From assembly GCF_008312935.1 (NCBI RefSeq), contig NZ_VSZO01000012.1:62001-126000 (forward strand): a DNA stretch of 64,000 nt. The letters are read 5' to 3'. This DNA comes from Roseiconus lacunae (lineage in GTDB: Bacteria; Planctomycetota; Planctomycetia; Pirellulales; Pirellulaceae). This document shows, piece by piece, positions 37,451-45,043 of the stretch. The notes below the pieces were generated by a model. It searched no databases and had not been told where the DNA came from. It was given only the letters and a program-made list of their open reading frames with translations. Within the stretch, counting starts at the first letter, position 1; each line of letters begins with the position of its first letter. A program made the translations under genes and the position numbers.

Positions 37451-38050
37451 ATGCAACCCTACGACTATGTCATGCTAGCAATCCTCGTCGGCGCGGGCCT
37501 GTTTGGCGCCGTGAAGGGATTTGCATGGCAACTAGCATCGATCTCGTCGATTGTGGTCAGCTACTTCGTTGCGTATCGATTTCGCGAGCCGCTGAGTCAA
37601 TCGATCGAGGCCGAGCCGCCTTGGGATCTATTCCTGGCGATGTTGATTCTGTTCATTGGCACATCGCTGGTGATATGGGTCGCATTCAACATGGTGCGTG
37701 AGACGATCGACCGAATGCGACTTAAAGAATTCGATCGTCAAATCGGCGCATTGTTTGGACTAATTAAAGGAGCGCTGTACTGCACGCTGATCACGCTGTT
37801 CGCGGTCACGCTAATGGGCGACGCGATCCGATCACAAATCGTCGCCAGCAACAGCGGACGCTTCATCGCTCGGAATCTAGACCGCAGCGAATCGGTGATC
37901 CCTCCGGAAGTCCATCACTTTTTGCAACCGTACTTGGAGCGATTCGACGCCGAATTCGAAAACGCTCCCGAGCAACCCAACGCGACACAGTCGGCCGCAC
38001 AATCTGCGGCAACCATTCAGCGAAACGTCACGCAGTCGGCGATGCGATGA
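37451..38050 (+). CDS. CvpA-family membrane protein
   Basis: 199 residues with four membrane helices, N-terminal MQPYDYVMLAILVGAGLFGAVKGF, containing the CvpA pattern of a G-x-x-KG turn after the first helix, then LASISSIVVSYFVAYRFR. The later DRQIGALFGLIKGALYCTL is the second conserved CvpA block. The hydrophilic tail is Gln/Ala-rich (QSAAQSAATIQRNVTQSAMR). E. coli CvpA is needed for colicin V production and envelope stress resistance; precise role is unknown. Its stop is 88 bp left of the dif candidate and the gene points toward it. Confidence 0.88.
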   Translation: MQPYDYVMLAILVGAGLFGAVKGFAWQLASISSIVVSYFVAYRFREPLSQSIEAEPPWDLFLAMLILFIGTSLVIWVAFNMVRETIDRMRLKEFDRQIGALFGLIKGALYCTLITLFAVTLMGDAIRSQIVASNSGRFIARNLDRSESVIPPEVHHFLQPYLERFDAEFENAPEQPNATQSAAQSAATIQRNVTQSAMR

Positions 38051-38138
38051 ACAGACGCAGGGCACAGCAAAATCCACCGGCGCGGAACAGGCGATCGGCG
38101 CACGAACTTGCTCAAATACGGGAAAAATCGCACTGCGA

Positions 38139-38166
38139 ATACAACATAAGAGTGATTATCGGACGT
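38139..38166 (-). other. dif: Candidate dif (Xer recombination) site
   Basis: A 28 bp site with 11-6-11 layout on the + strand: ATACAACATAA, central GAGTGA, TTATCGGACGT. The first arm matches the reverse complement of the E. coli XerD arm (ATTTAACATAA) at 9 of 11 positions. Read on the - strand, the other arm ACGTCCGATAA matches the Bacillus subtilis ACTTCCTAGAA arm at 8 of 11. The inner ATAA/TTAT dyad is intact. It is intergenic, between convergent genes, and sits inside the only interval where the octamer polarity flips. XerC/XerD genes are not in the window; recombination here is inferred. Confidence 0.82.
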
Positions 38167-38360
38167 TGCAAATAGGGCGGTTTTGACCGGTTTGGCCAAT
38201 TCCTAACCGACCTGCGACCATCCACGGTGGTCGTTCGTTGCTTCGCTGCCGAGCCAAACGCATGGACCTCGGCTGGCCTAAGACGCCACACTGGAATGAA
38301 TACTCAGCCGCTAAACGGCCGGACACACAGATCACGAAAAACAACGCGACCGCCCCTGCG

Positions 38361-38417
38361 GCTTGGTTGTCGACAACCAAGCGCGGGCTGCAATTGCTTG
38401 GTTGTCGACAACCAAGC
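38361..38417. repeat. Two identical 22 bp perfect palindromes near dif
   Basis: The palindrome with half-site GCTTGGTTGTC is present twice, at 38361-38382 and 38396-38417, 13 bp apart. The second extends to 26 bp (38394-38419). The first begins 195 bp right of the dif candidate, and they lie 12 bp from the accA stop. Neither is followed by a T-run, so a simple intrinsic terminator is unlikely; dimeric-protein binding sites or cruciform-forming transcription barriers are possible. No other copy was noticed in the window. Confidence 0.85.
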
Positions 38418-38428
38418 AAACGTCACGA

Positions 38429-39406
38429 TCACGCCTCGGCAAGCTCAGCTTGCCCTTCCATAAACACGCCGATCTGACGAAATTTTTCGTAGCGTGAATC
38501 GAGCAACTCGTCGACCGATTTGGTCTCCAGATCGGCGAGCGTCTTCGCCAGGTACGACTTCAAACGCGACGCCATTTGGTGATGGTCACGATGTGCCCCA
38601 CCGAGCGGTTCTTCGATGACATCATCGACGACACCCAATCGCTTCAGATTGTCGCTGGTGAATTTCAATGCCGTCGCGGCTCGCGGTGCGTGCTCGTGAC
38701 TTTTCCACAAAATGCCCGCGCAGCCTTCGGGACTGATGACGCTGTAATAGGCGTGCTGCAAAACCGCGATCCGGTCACCGACGCCAATTCCGAGTGCGCC
38801 GCCGGACCCACCTTCGCCGATGACGACGCAGATGATCGGAGTCTTCAACTGGCTCATCTTGAACATGCTTTCGGCGATCACCTGAGCCTGTCCTCGTTCT
38901 TCGGCACCGACGCCCGGATAGGCTCCGGGTGTATCGATGAAGCAGATCAACGGCAGTTTGTACTTTTCCGCCAACCGCATCTTCGTCATCGCCTTGCGAT
39001 AGCCTTCCGGATGGGCGCAGCCGAAGTGGCACGCGGCACGTTCCTTGAACGTTCGACCTTTCTGGTGTCCGAGCACCATGACCTTGAAGCGATCCAGCTT
39101 GGCAAATCCGGACAACATCGCGCGGTCATCACCGAAGTGCTTGTCGCCATGCAATTCGACAAAGTCATCGAATGCCAGATTCAAATAGTCTGCCGTATAA
39201 GGCCGATTCTTGTGTCGCGCCACCTGCACCGTTTGCCAGGGATCCAACCCCGAGTAAACGTCGCGCAATTGCTTGACCAAATCCAAACGCAGCGATCGCA
39301 ACTCTGCCTCGGCAGATTCGTTGCGATCGGTTTGCCGTTCGAGCACATTGATGCGGTTTTCGGTTTCCGCAATTTCCAATTCAAAATCTAATCCGGGTCC
39401 GGCCAT
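38429..39406 (-). CDS. accA: Acetyl-CoA carboxylase carboxyltransferase alpha subunit
   Basis: Carboxyltransferase alpha of the four-subunit acetyl-CoA carboxylase, forming malonyl-CoA with AccD. 325 residues: an N-terminal coiled stretch (LEIAETENRINVLERQ), then FVELHGDKHFGDDRAMLSGFA near 82, GHQKGRTFKERAACHFG near 114, FIDTPGAYPGVGAEERGQAQ near 157, GEGGSGGALGIGVGDRI near 199 and SVISPEGCAGILWKS near 223, all AccA signatures. It is transcribed toward dif and lies six bases after the kinase gene, so probably cotranscribed with it. Confidence 0.96.
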   Translation of the reverse strand: MAGPGLDFELEIAETENRINVLERQTDRNESAEAELRSLRLDLVKQLRDVYSGLDPWQTVQVARHKNRPYTADYLNLAFDDFVELHGDKHFGDDRAMLSGFAKLDRFKVMVLGHQKGRTFKERAACHFGCAHPEGYRKAMTKMRLAEKYKLPLICFIDTPGAYPGVGAEERGQAQVIAESMFKMSQLKTPIICVVIGEGGSGGALGIGVGDRIAVLQHAYYSVISPEGCAGILWKSHEHAPRAATALKFTSDNLKRLGVVDDVIEEPLGGAHRDHHQMASRLKSYLAKTLADLETKSVDELLDSRYEKFRQIGVFMEGQAELAEA

Positions 39407-39412
39407 TTATTG

Positions 39413-40360
39413 TTAGTCCTGTTCGGGATCGAGTTCATCGGCGGTTGGTTTGCGGATCATATCGTCCGCACCGCGAATGCCTGGCAAGTGGTCAAACACG
39501 CTGACTTCGGGCTTGCGAGGCCGTTTGTTCCAAAGCTCCATGGAGCGAACTTCTTTCAGTACATCCCACATCGACTGGGGACGACTACCTGGCGACTTCG
39601 CCATCATTCGCTTGACAATATCGGCAAAGTCTTTTGAGACGTTGTTGTTGTAAGCGATCGGGCTAGGTACTTGGGCGTTGAGGTGTTTGTTGAGCAAATC
39701 GTTCGGTGTGTCTCCGGTGAACGGTGGCTTTCCGGTCGCCATTTCAAACAAGACACATCCAAACGAATAGATATCGGTTCGCTCGTCACAGACCTTACTG
39801 CGGATTTGCTCGGGAGCCATGTAGCTGCGAGTTCCCTTGGCGAGCCCACCTCGGTGGAACAGTTTTCCGAGTCCGGTTTTCTTTTTCTCGCTGATCGTGA
39901 AGTCAATCAGTTTTGTCTCGCCGTCGCGGCTGACCAAAAAATTATCCGGCTTGACGTCCAAGTGAATCCAACCTCGGGTATGCATGTAGTACAACCCTTC
40001 GCCGGCCTGCTCGATAATTTTGTTGAGCATGTAGGCGAGTGAATCCGGGCCGCGGCGCAGCGCCTGTTTGAGGTTCAATTCGCTGAATAGTTCGAGCACC
40101 AAGAACGGTCGCTCGTTGGCATAAAGATGGTCAAGGATCCGAATGATCCGCGGGCTGTTCTGCAGGTCTTGCCCGACGTTGTACTCGTGCTTGAGCAAGT
40201 TGACTTCGCCTTTGTCCTTGGCGACCGATCCCTTCAAGATTTTTAGCGCGTAGCGCTGATTGTCATTTTCGTCGATCGCTTCCCAGACTTCGGCGGTGGA
40301 GCCGGAACGGATGAGTCGGGCCAGGCGATAGGGGCCGAAGAAGTCTCGGGTCTTTGTCAT
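39413..40360 (-). CDS. Hanks-type Ser/Thr protein kinase, DFT variant
   Basis: 315 residues from the ATG at 40360 (the frame extends to 40414). Glycine loop SGSTAEV 19-25, ATP-binding lysine K40 in YALKIL, catalytic loop HLDVKPDN 133-140, then DFT at 153-155 where most kinases have DFG. The metal-binding aspartate is kept and the change is in the glycine. The APEQ motif (SYMAPEQ) and DIYSFGCVLFEMATGKPPF follow. There is no membrane segment, so it should be cytoplasmic. The catalytic Asp in the HxD position is present, so it may be active. It lies six bases upstream of accA in the same direction, which is unusual. Confidence 0.9.
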   Translation of the reverse strand: MTKTRDFFGPYRLARLIRSGSTAEVWEAIDENDNQRYALKILKGSVAKDKGEVNLLKHEYNVGQDLQNSPRIIRILDHLYANERPFLVLELFSELNLKQALRRGPDSLAYMLNKIIEQAGEGLYYMHTRGWIHLDVKPDNFLVSRDGETKLIDFTISEKKKTGLGKLFHRGGLAKGTRSYMAPEQIRSKVCDERTDIYSFGCVLFEMATGKPPFTGDTPNDLLNKHLNAQVPSPIAYNNNVSKDFADIVKRMMAKSPGSRPQSMWDVLKEVRSMELWNKRPRKPEVSVFDHLPGIRGADDMIRKPTADELDPEQD

Positions 40361-40507
40361 TAGATTTCGGTGCGAAAAGCTCGTGCGTGATTCCGGCTCG
40401 TCATCATAGTTCACCGCCCTGCCCTGGGAAAAGGTCGCAACAACGACGGCGGAAAGGGTGAAACTGTAAAAAGCCGGTATTTCGCGAGATTTCCAGCCGC
40501 CGGGAGT

Positions 40508-41743
40508 CTAATTTCGCCGGTTGAGGACTTCTTGATAGATGCCCCGAATCTGGCGGGTCATCGCTTGGTGCCGAAACCGCTCGGTAAATCGCGACTGCCC
40601 TTCCCTGCCCAGCCGCTGACGCAGTTCAGCATCTTGAGCCAGCCGGATCAACGATGTCGCGAGCTGCCGGCAATCACGAGGCGGAATTAGGTACCCGGTT
40701 TCATCGCTGATGACCACTTCCCTCGCCCCGTCGACATCGAAACTGACGGCCGGCTTTCCGGCGATCAGGGCCTGAGGCAGCGCCCGCGCGAGTCCCTCGC
40801 GCAACGACGTGTGAACGAGCACATCCATCGCCCCGATCAGTTCCGGCACCGTTTCGGGGGAAACCAACCCCGTGAAGATAAAGTGCTCCTTTAAACCAAT
40901 TTCGTCGATCCGCTGCTCCAACGATTCCTTAAGAATGCCATCTCCGACCAACAGAAAACGAACTTGCGGACATTGCTCGATCACCTGCTTTGCCGACGTG
41001 ATCAAGTCATCGTGACCTTTGAGATGAAACAGTCTCGCAACTTTTCCGACCACCACGTGATCATCGTCAATGCCATAGCGTTGCCGGACCGCGTCGCGAC
41101 GCTCATTGGCATGAACGAACGGATCAACATTCATCCCACTATAAACGGTCGTGAATTTTTCGCGCGGCGCAACGTCGGCCTCGACCATCAAATCGGTCAT
41201 CGCATCGGCAACGGACACGATGCGATGGCAGCGTCGGGCGGCATACCGTTCACATCGTTGGAAAAAAGACTTCGCTAACTTGGGTTGAAAATCATGAAAC
41301 GGGGCCCCATGAACCGTATGAATCACCGCAGGCACATTCAGTGACCACGCGGCGAGGCGTCCCAGCAGCCCCGCCTTGGCGCTGTGCGTATGAACCACGT
41401 CGGGCCGATACTCACGAAGCGTGTTACGAATCGATCGATAAGCCGACCAATCCATTGACGGATGAATGTTTCGACGCAGGTCGGGCAGCAGTCGAATGTC
41501 TAACTCCCCTGCCCTGCCCCACGAAGCTGCCTGCGGCAATTCTGACGATACGCCAGATGGCGATCGATCGCGGGCGTTGGCAAATCCGCCACGCTCCAAC
41601 AGGTCACCCTCGGGTCCGAGCGCTGGCCCCGTCACTAACATGACTTCGTCGTCATGTTCGTGAATCAAATCCAAGCAGTTCAAAAGAGTATTTTCTTGCG
41701 CCCCGCCGATGATCATTCGTGTGATAACGTGAGCTACGCGCAA
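40508..41743 (-). CDS. Glycosyltransferase family 4
   Basis: 411 residues of the GT4/GT-B retaining family, transferring a sugar from a nucleotide donor to glycan or lipid acceptor. The N-terminal domain has AHVITRMIIGGAQENTLLN and DVVHTHSAKAGLLGRLAAW near 115. The C-terminal donor domain has VVGKVARLFHLKGHDDLI near 232, RFLLVGDG, and the EX7E-like segment SLREGLARALPQALIAGKPAVSF near 314. An extra segment near 52-76 (FANARDRSPSGVSSELPQ) looks inserted; it contains two overlapping GGGCAGGG octamers in the coding strand. A cell-envelope glycan role is likely but acceptor unknown. Confidence 0.92.
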   Translation of the reverse strand: MRVAHVITRMIIGGAQENTLLNCLDLIHEHDDEVMLVTGPALGPEGDLLERGGFANARDRSPSGVSSELPQAASWGRAGELDIRLLPDLRRNIHPSMDWSAYRSIRNTLREYRPDVVHTHSAKAGLLGRLAAWSLNVPAVIHTVHGAPFHDFQPKLAKSFFQRCERYAARRCHRIVSVADAMTDLMVEADVAPREKFTTVYSGMNVDPFVHANERRDAVRQRYGIDDDHVVVGKVARLFHLKGHDDLITSAKQVIEQCPQVRFLLVGDGILKESLEQRIDEIGLKEHFIFTGLVSPETVPELIGAMDVLVHTSLREGLARALPQALIAGKPAVSFDVDGAREVVISDETGYLIPPRDCRQLATSLIRLAQDAELRQRLGREGQSRFTERFRHQAMTRQIRGIYQEVLNRRN

Positions 41744-41792
41744 GACAACGCCTCTAACAATCGAAGTCTCTGTCGTTCAAATAACGCGAACA

Positions 41793-43526
41793 TTATTGAT
41801 GTCGTTTCAAGAATTGATCGATGTCGGTCACGACCGTTTGAATCCAATCTGGACGGTTCCAATGCCCATGCGCGGCGTTTTCGTGAATCACCAAGCCCGT
41901 CGGACGGCCGAGAGCCTTCATCTTTGAACGGGTCTTTTCGTTTCGTGACGGGTTGTCTTTGCTTCCGCTAATAAACAGAGTCGGAGGCATCGTTTTGTCG
42001 ACTTGCTCAAACGCATCGGCGAGATGATATAGCGCGGACTGTTCATTGACATCGCCTCCCAACCAGGCTACCGAATTGGAAGCATCAGGATTCTCAAGCG
42101 ATCGATCGGCGACCGATCCGCTTGCGATTTCGAGCGGACCGGCGAGCACGACGGCCGCGGCCAAGGATGTGTCATCATCGCGATTGTCGCGATGCTTTAA
42201 TTGATCATTGGCGTCGCCGGCCGCCATCAGGCCGACCAAGTGGCCTCCGGCTGACCCGCCGACCGCGGAAATTTTCAGCGGGTCGATTCCAAACCGATCG
42301 GCATGCTTGCGAAGGTAGGCCGTCGCCGCGTTACAGTCTCGGATGGCGGCGGGGAAATGAGCTTCACCGGCCAAACGATACTCAATCGCTGCCGTGACAT
42401 AGCCGAGTTCCGCCAGCCGTAGTGCGAGCGCCCGGAACTTGGTCTTGTCCCCCTTGCGCCACCCACCACCGTGGACGACCACGATGGCTGGCCTTGGTGC
42501 CTCGACCGATTGGGGCTCGAACACGTCCATCAACAACTCTCGATTCCCATCTCGGTGATAAACGACATTCAGGCTCGTCTTGATACTTTCATCGATTGCC
42601 GTCGACGTCGGGGCGTCTTGATCTCCATGCATCGGTGGGTTCGGCGAGACAGCAATCCCGCCGACGTCCACGGCATACAAACCGCCGAAGGTACTGAGGT
42701 AAAGCGATTGCCCCGTGTTACCCGCAACAATGGCATTGATCGGTCGTTGTGGAGGCTGAATACTACCGATGGATTTGCCGGACGCGTCGTAGACATGAAC
42801 CGCCTTGGCACCGGTGACATAGACATTGCCGGCGCGATCAACACACATCCCGTCACCACGGAATCCGTCGTCCGTTTCAGGAAGCTGCGCCCATGGCTGT
42901 GCGGATTGATCGGCGGGCGCGTCCTTGTCTAGATCGATGCGATAGATCACGCCGGTCCGGGCCGAAGAGCAATACAAGGTCTTTCCCGAAGGGGACAAGG
43001 CAATCCCGTTGGGGGCTACCAATCCAGTAGCCACATCTTGAAACTTTCCGTCCGCCGAGATGTGGCGAACGGTTCCCTGACGAGTCATCGTGACATAAAC
43101 GTTGCCGTGCGCATCGACGGTCAAATCATTGGGCCGTTCGTCAGCTTTGAACTGAGCAAGGGTTTTCGGTTTGCCGCCGGAAAAAGGACGATCGAGGAAG
43201 GCAATGCGGGCACCTGGATTATCGGAAAGGTACAACCGTCCGAGCTGAAAAGCAGTGCCGGAAATCGCCACGCCTTCGAGCATCACCTTTGGTTTTTGAT
43301 CTGGCTTTCGCAAGTTGTACAGACGCAGTGTTTTCTTCTTGACGTCCGGAACAAACAACTGCCCTGCCCCGTCCCAAGCTGCACCGTCGGCGAGTTCAAA
43401 ATCATCATCGACTAACTTCAATTCGGCATCAGCCGGAATCACAGGAATCTGATTGGCAACAGAATCAACCGAACTTACCACCACGAAGATGGCTAGGAGG
43501 CTTGAGCCCAATGCGAGGCGAGACAT
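41793..43526 (-). CDS. Exported SMP-30/gluconolactonase-like domain fused to alpha/beta-hydrolase
   Basis: 577 residues with a signal peptide (ALGSSLLAIFVVVSSVDSVA). The N-terminal half is an SMP-30-like beta-propeller: VDDDFELADGAAWDGAGQLF, PNDLTVDAHGNVYVT, GLVAPNGIALSPSGKTLY, GDGMCVDRAGNVYVTG. The C-terminal half, from about residue 310, is an esterase/lipase-type alpha/beta hydrolase with oxyanion loop HGGGW near 355 and nucleophile GGSAGGH near 423, closing with NAAHGHWN that may supply the catalytic histidine. A lactonase-esterase pairing suggests degradation of a polysaccharide-derived sugar ester outside the cytoplasm. One octamer GGGCAGGG is inside. Confidence 0.88.
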   Translation of the reverse strand: MSRLALGSSLLAIFVVVSSVDSVANQIPVIPADAELKLVDDDFELADGAAWDGAGQLFVPDVKKKTLRLYNLRKPDQKPKVMLEGVAISGTAFQLGRLYLSDNPGARIAFLDRPFSGGKPKTLAQFKADERPNDLTVDAHGNVYVTMTRQGTVRHISADGKFQDVATGLVAPNGIALSPSGKTLYCSSARTGVIYRIDLDKDAPADQSAQPWAQLPETDDGFRGDGMCVDRAGNVYVTGAKAVHVYDASGKSIGSIQPPQRPINAIVAGNTGQSLYLSTFGGLYAVDVGGIAVSPNPPMHGDQDAPTSTAIDESIKTSLNVVYHRDGNRELLMDVFEPQSVEAPRPAIVVVHGGGWRKGDKTKFRALALRLAELGYVTAAIEYRLAGEAHFPAAIRDCNAATAYLRKHADRFGIDPLKISAVGGSAGGHLVGLMAAGDANDQLKHRDNRDDDTSLAAAVVLAGPLEIASGSVADRSLENPDASNSVAWLGGDVNEQSALYHLADAFEQVDKTMPPTLFISGSKDNPSRNEKTRSKMKALGRPTGLVIHENAAHGHWNRPDWIQTVVTDIDQFLKRHQ

Positions 43527-43597
43527 AGATGGACCTTAGTGGGGAAAGGAGGCATCAACAGCATGAGTGCTTCGTCTTGACCGAACTCTCGAGTTCC

Positions 43598-43675
43598 GCC
43601 CTTCGACCAATCGGTGTTAACCCCGGCGATTTCAGAAAAACCGTGACTCACGCCATTCGATTGACTCTAGTTTTT
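43598..43675 (+). repeat. Dispersed imperfect palindromic repeat, copy C (degenerate)
   Basis: Contains CGGTGTTAACCCCGGCGATT, then AACCGTGACTCACGCCATTCG and a GATTGACTCTAG end. Matches copies A and D but with changes that weaken the pairing (GTTAAC in place of GTTAGC; ACTCAC in place of GCTAAC). Confidence 0.6.
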
Positions 43676-43851
43676 ACGCAGCACTCGCCACATCATAGTC
43701 CATCACCGGCAGAGCGAGTGCTCGGTCCACATCGAACGATCGGCTTGGTTGACCTGCAGCCGGACGCGAACACGTGTTTCGCAGTATCACCGTGACTGAC
43801 ACCGCGCGGCGAATGTCAGACGGAAATATTGGCAACAGTCTGGCACCAACG

Positions 43852-43880
43852 AAAAAAGGCTCCGATGAAACATCGAAGCC
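43852..43880 (-). terminator. Intrinsic terminator of fliA
   Basis: On the - strand GGCTTCGATG, loop TTT, CATCGGAGCC, then TTTTTT. Ten base pairs with one G-T wobble, 30 bp beyond the fliA stop. Confidence 0.9.
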
Positions 43881-43909
43881 CTTGGTCGTTGAATTTGCGA
43901 CGGCCGGAG

Positions 43910-44710
43910 TTAGGCGGTCCCGAATTCGACACGCCGACGTCCGAGTTGGTTTTGCAACCGATTGACGATCGAGGTATGCATTTGGCTGACGCGTGATTCG
44001 GAAAGGTCCAGCGTGGCGCCGATCTCTTTCATCGTCAGTTCTTCGTAATAGTACAGGATGATGATCAACCGTTCGTTTCGGTTGAGCCCTTTGGTGACCA
44101 ACCGCATCAGGTCGTTCTTTTGAACGCGACGGGTTGGGTCTTCACCCTTTTTATCTTCCAGGATGTCGATTTCACGGACGTCTTTGTAGCTATCCGTTTC
44201 GTACCATTTCTTATTGAGAGAAACGACACCGACGGCGTTCGCATCGGACTCCATTTTTTCGACTTCGGCAACGGAAAGTTCCATGTGCTCGGAAAGTTCG
44301 ATGATCGTTGCCGGTCGACCGAACCTGGTTTCCAGTTGCTTCTTGGCGACGGCGAGCTTACTCGCCTTGCTACGAACCAGACGTGGCACCCAGTCCATCG
44401 TCCGAAGTTCGTCAAGCATCGCGCCTCGAATCCGAGGCACGCAATAGGTTTCGAACTTGACCCCACGATCCATGTCGTAGGCGTCGATCGCATCCATCAA
44501 ACCAAAAATGCCTGCACTGATCAGGTCATCCAGTTCGACTCCGTCGGGCAAACGTTGCCAAATTCGCTCGCCGTTGTAGCGAACCAAGGGCATGTATCGT
44601 TCGACCAATCGATTGCGAAGAGGTTCGTATTGGTCCGCATCCTTTTCGGTTTGCTTGAACTGTTTCCAAACCTCAAGGATTTCATCGTCCGTTGAAACTG
44701 CGGCTGGCAT
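43910..44710 (-). CDS. fliA: Flagellar sigma factor (sigma-28, FliA/WhiG type)
   Basis: 266 residues. Directs RNA polymerase to late flagellar and motility promoters. Sigma-2 region: YMPLVRYNGERIWQRLPDGVELDDLISAGIFGLMDAIDAYD near residues 39-79. Sigma-3: VRSKASKLAVAKKQLETRFGR. Sigma-4 helix-turn-helix: LNRNERLIIILYYYEELTMKEIGATLDLSESRVSQMHTSIV near 210-250, the typical FliA pattern. Flanked by flagellar export genes flhF and flhA on the same strand, 333 bp apart, so it belongs to the flagellar cluster. The FlgM anti-sigma factor is not seen here. Confidence 0.95.
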   Translation of the reverse strand: MPAAVSTDDEILEVWKQFKQTEKDADQYEPLRNRLVERYMPLVRYNGERIWQRLPDGVELDDLISAGIFGLMDAIDAYDMDRGVKFETYCVPRIRGAMLDELRTMDWVPRLVRSKASKLAVAKKQLETRFGRPATIIELSEHMELSVAEVEKMESDANAVGVVSLNKKWYETDSYKDVREIDILEDKKGEDPTRRVQKNDLMRLVTKGLNRNERLIIILYYYEELTMKEIGATLDLSESRVSQMHTSIVNRLQNQLGRRRVEFGTA

Positions 44711-45043
44711 CCAATCCTCCGTGAACTTTTCTTTTGCCGACGATGGTGCATCGACGGCGGCTAGGCTTTTTTAGGTTGGTATGCCGGTGACTCGCGTTCC
44801 CAAGCTGGATTTGTCAGCAGGGGACAACGGCGAAGGACTGCGAACCATCAGCACGGTGGGGCAAACAGGCCATGGATTGGCGACGATCTATCGAGACTTC
44901 CTTGTCCCAGTTCGCGTTTCTGTCTGCCTAGTCGCCGAAGGTGGACTCTGAAAAAAACCACTCAAGTCGTTTTCTGAGTTTCCAGCCTTCGACATTTTCC
45001 ATATCGGTTGTCGGTTGGGTTGATGTTGAGCTTAAAAAATCAT
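44711..45043. other. 333 bp gap between flhF and fliA
   Basis: No gene was recognised; in many bacteria flhG (the FlhF regulator) fills this slot. No clear terminator or sigma-28 consensus was seen. Confidence 0.55.

Larger units (their letters stand above)
38051..38428. other. 378 bp convergent intergenic region carrying the dif candidate
   Basis: Between the stops of cvpA-like and accA. It holds the dif candidate (38139-38166) and the two palindromes (38361-38417). A frame crossing them at 38238-38477 is not gene-like: it encodes the palindromes and runs into accA in antisense. Confidence 0.8.
43527..43909. other. Intergenic region of 383 bp before the SMP-30 fusion gene
   Basis: Holds repeat copy C (43598-43675) and, near its right end, the fliA terminator (43852-43880). 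No gene was recognised; the presumed promoter of the SMP-30 gene lies here. Confidence 0.6.

Noticed and set aside
38238..38477. 79-codon frame across the twin palindromes
   Set aside because: Encodes the palindromes themselves and runs into accA antisense; no gene signal.
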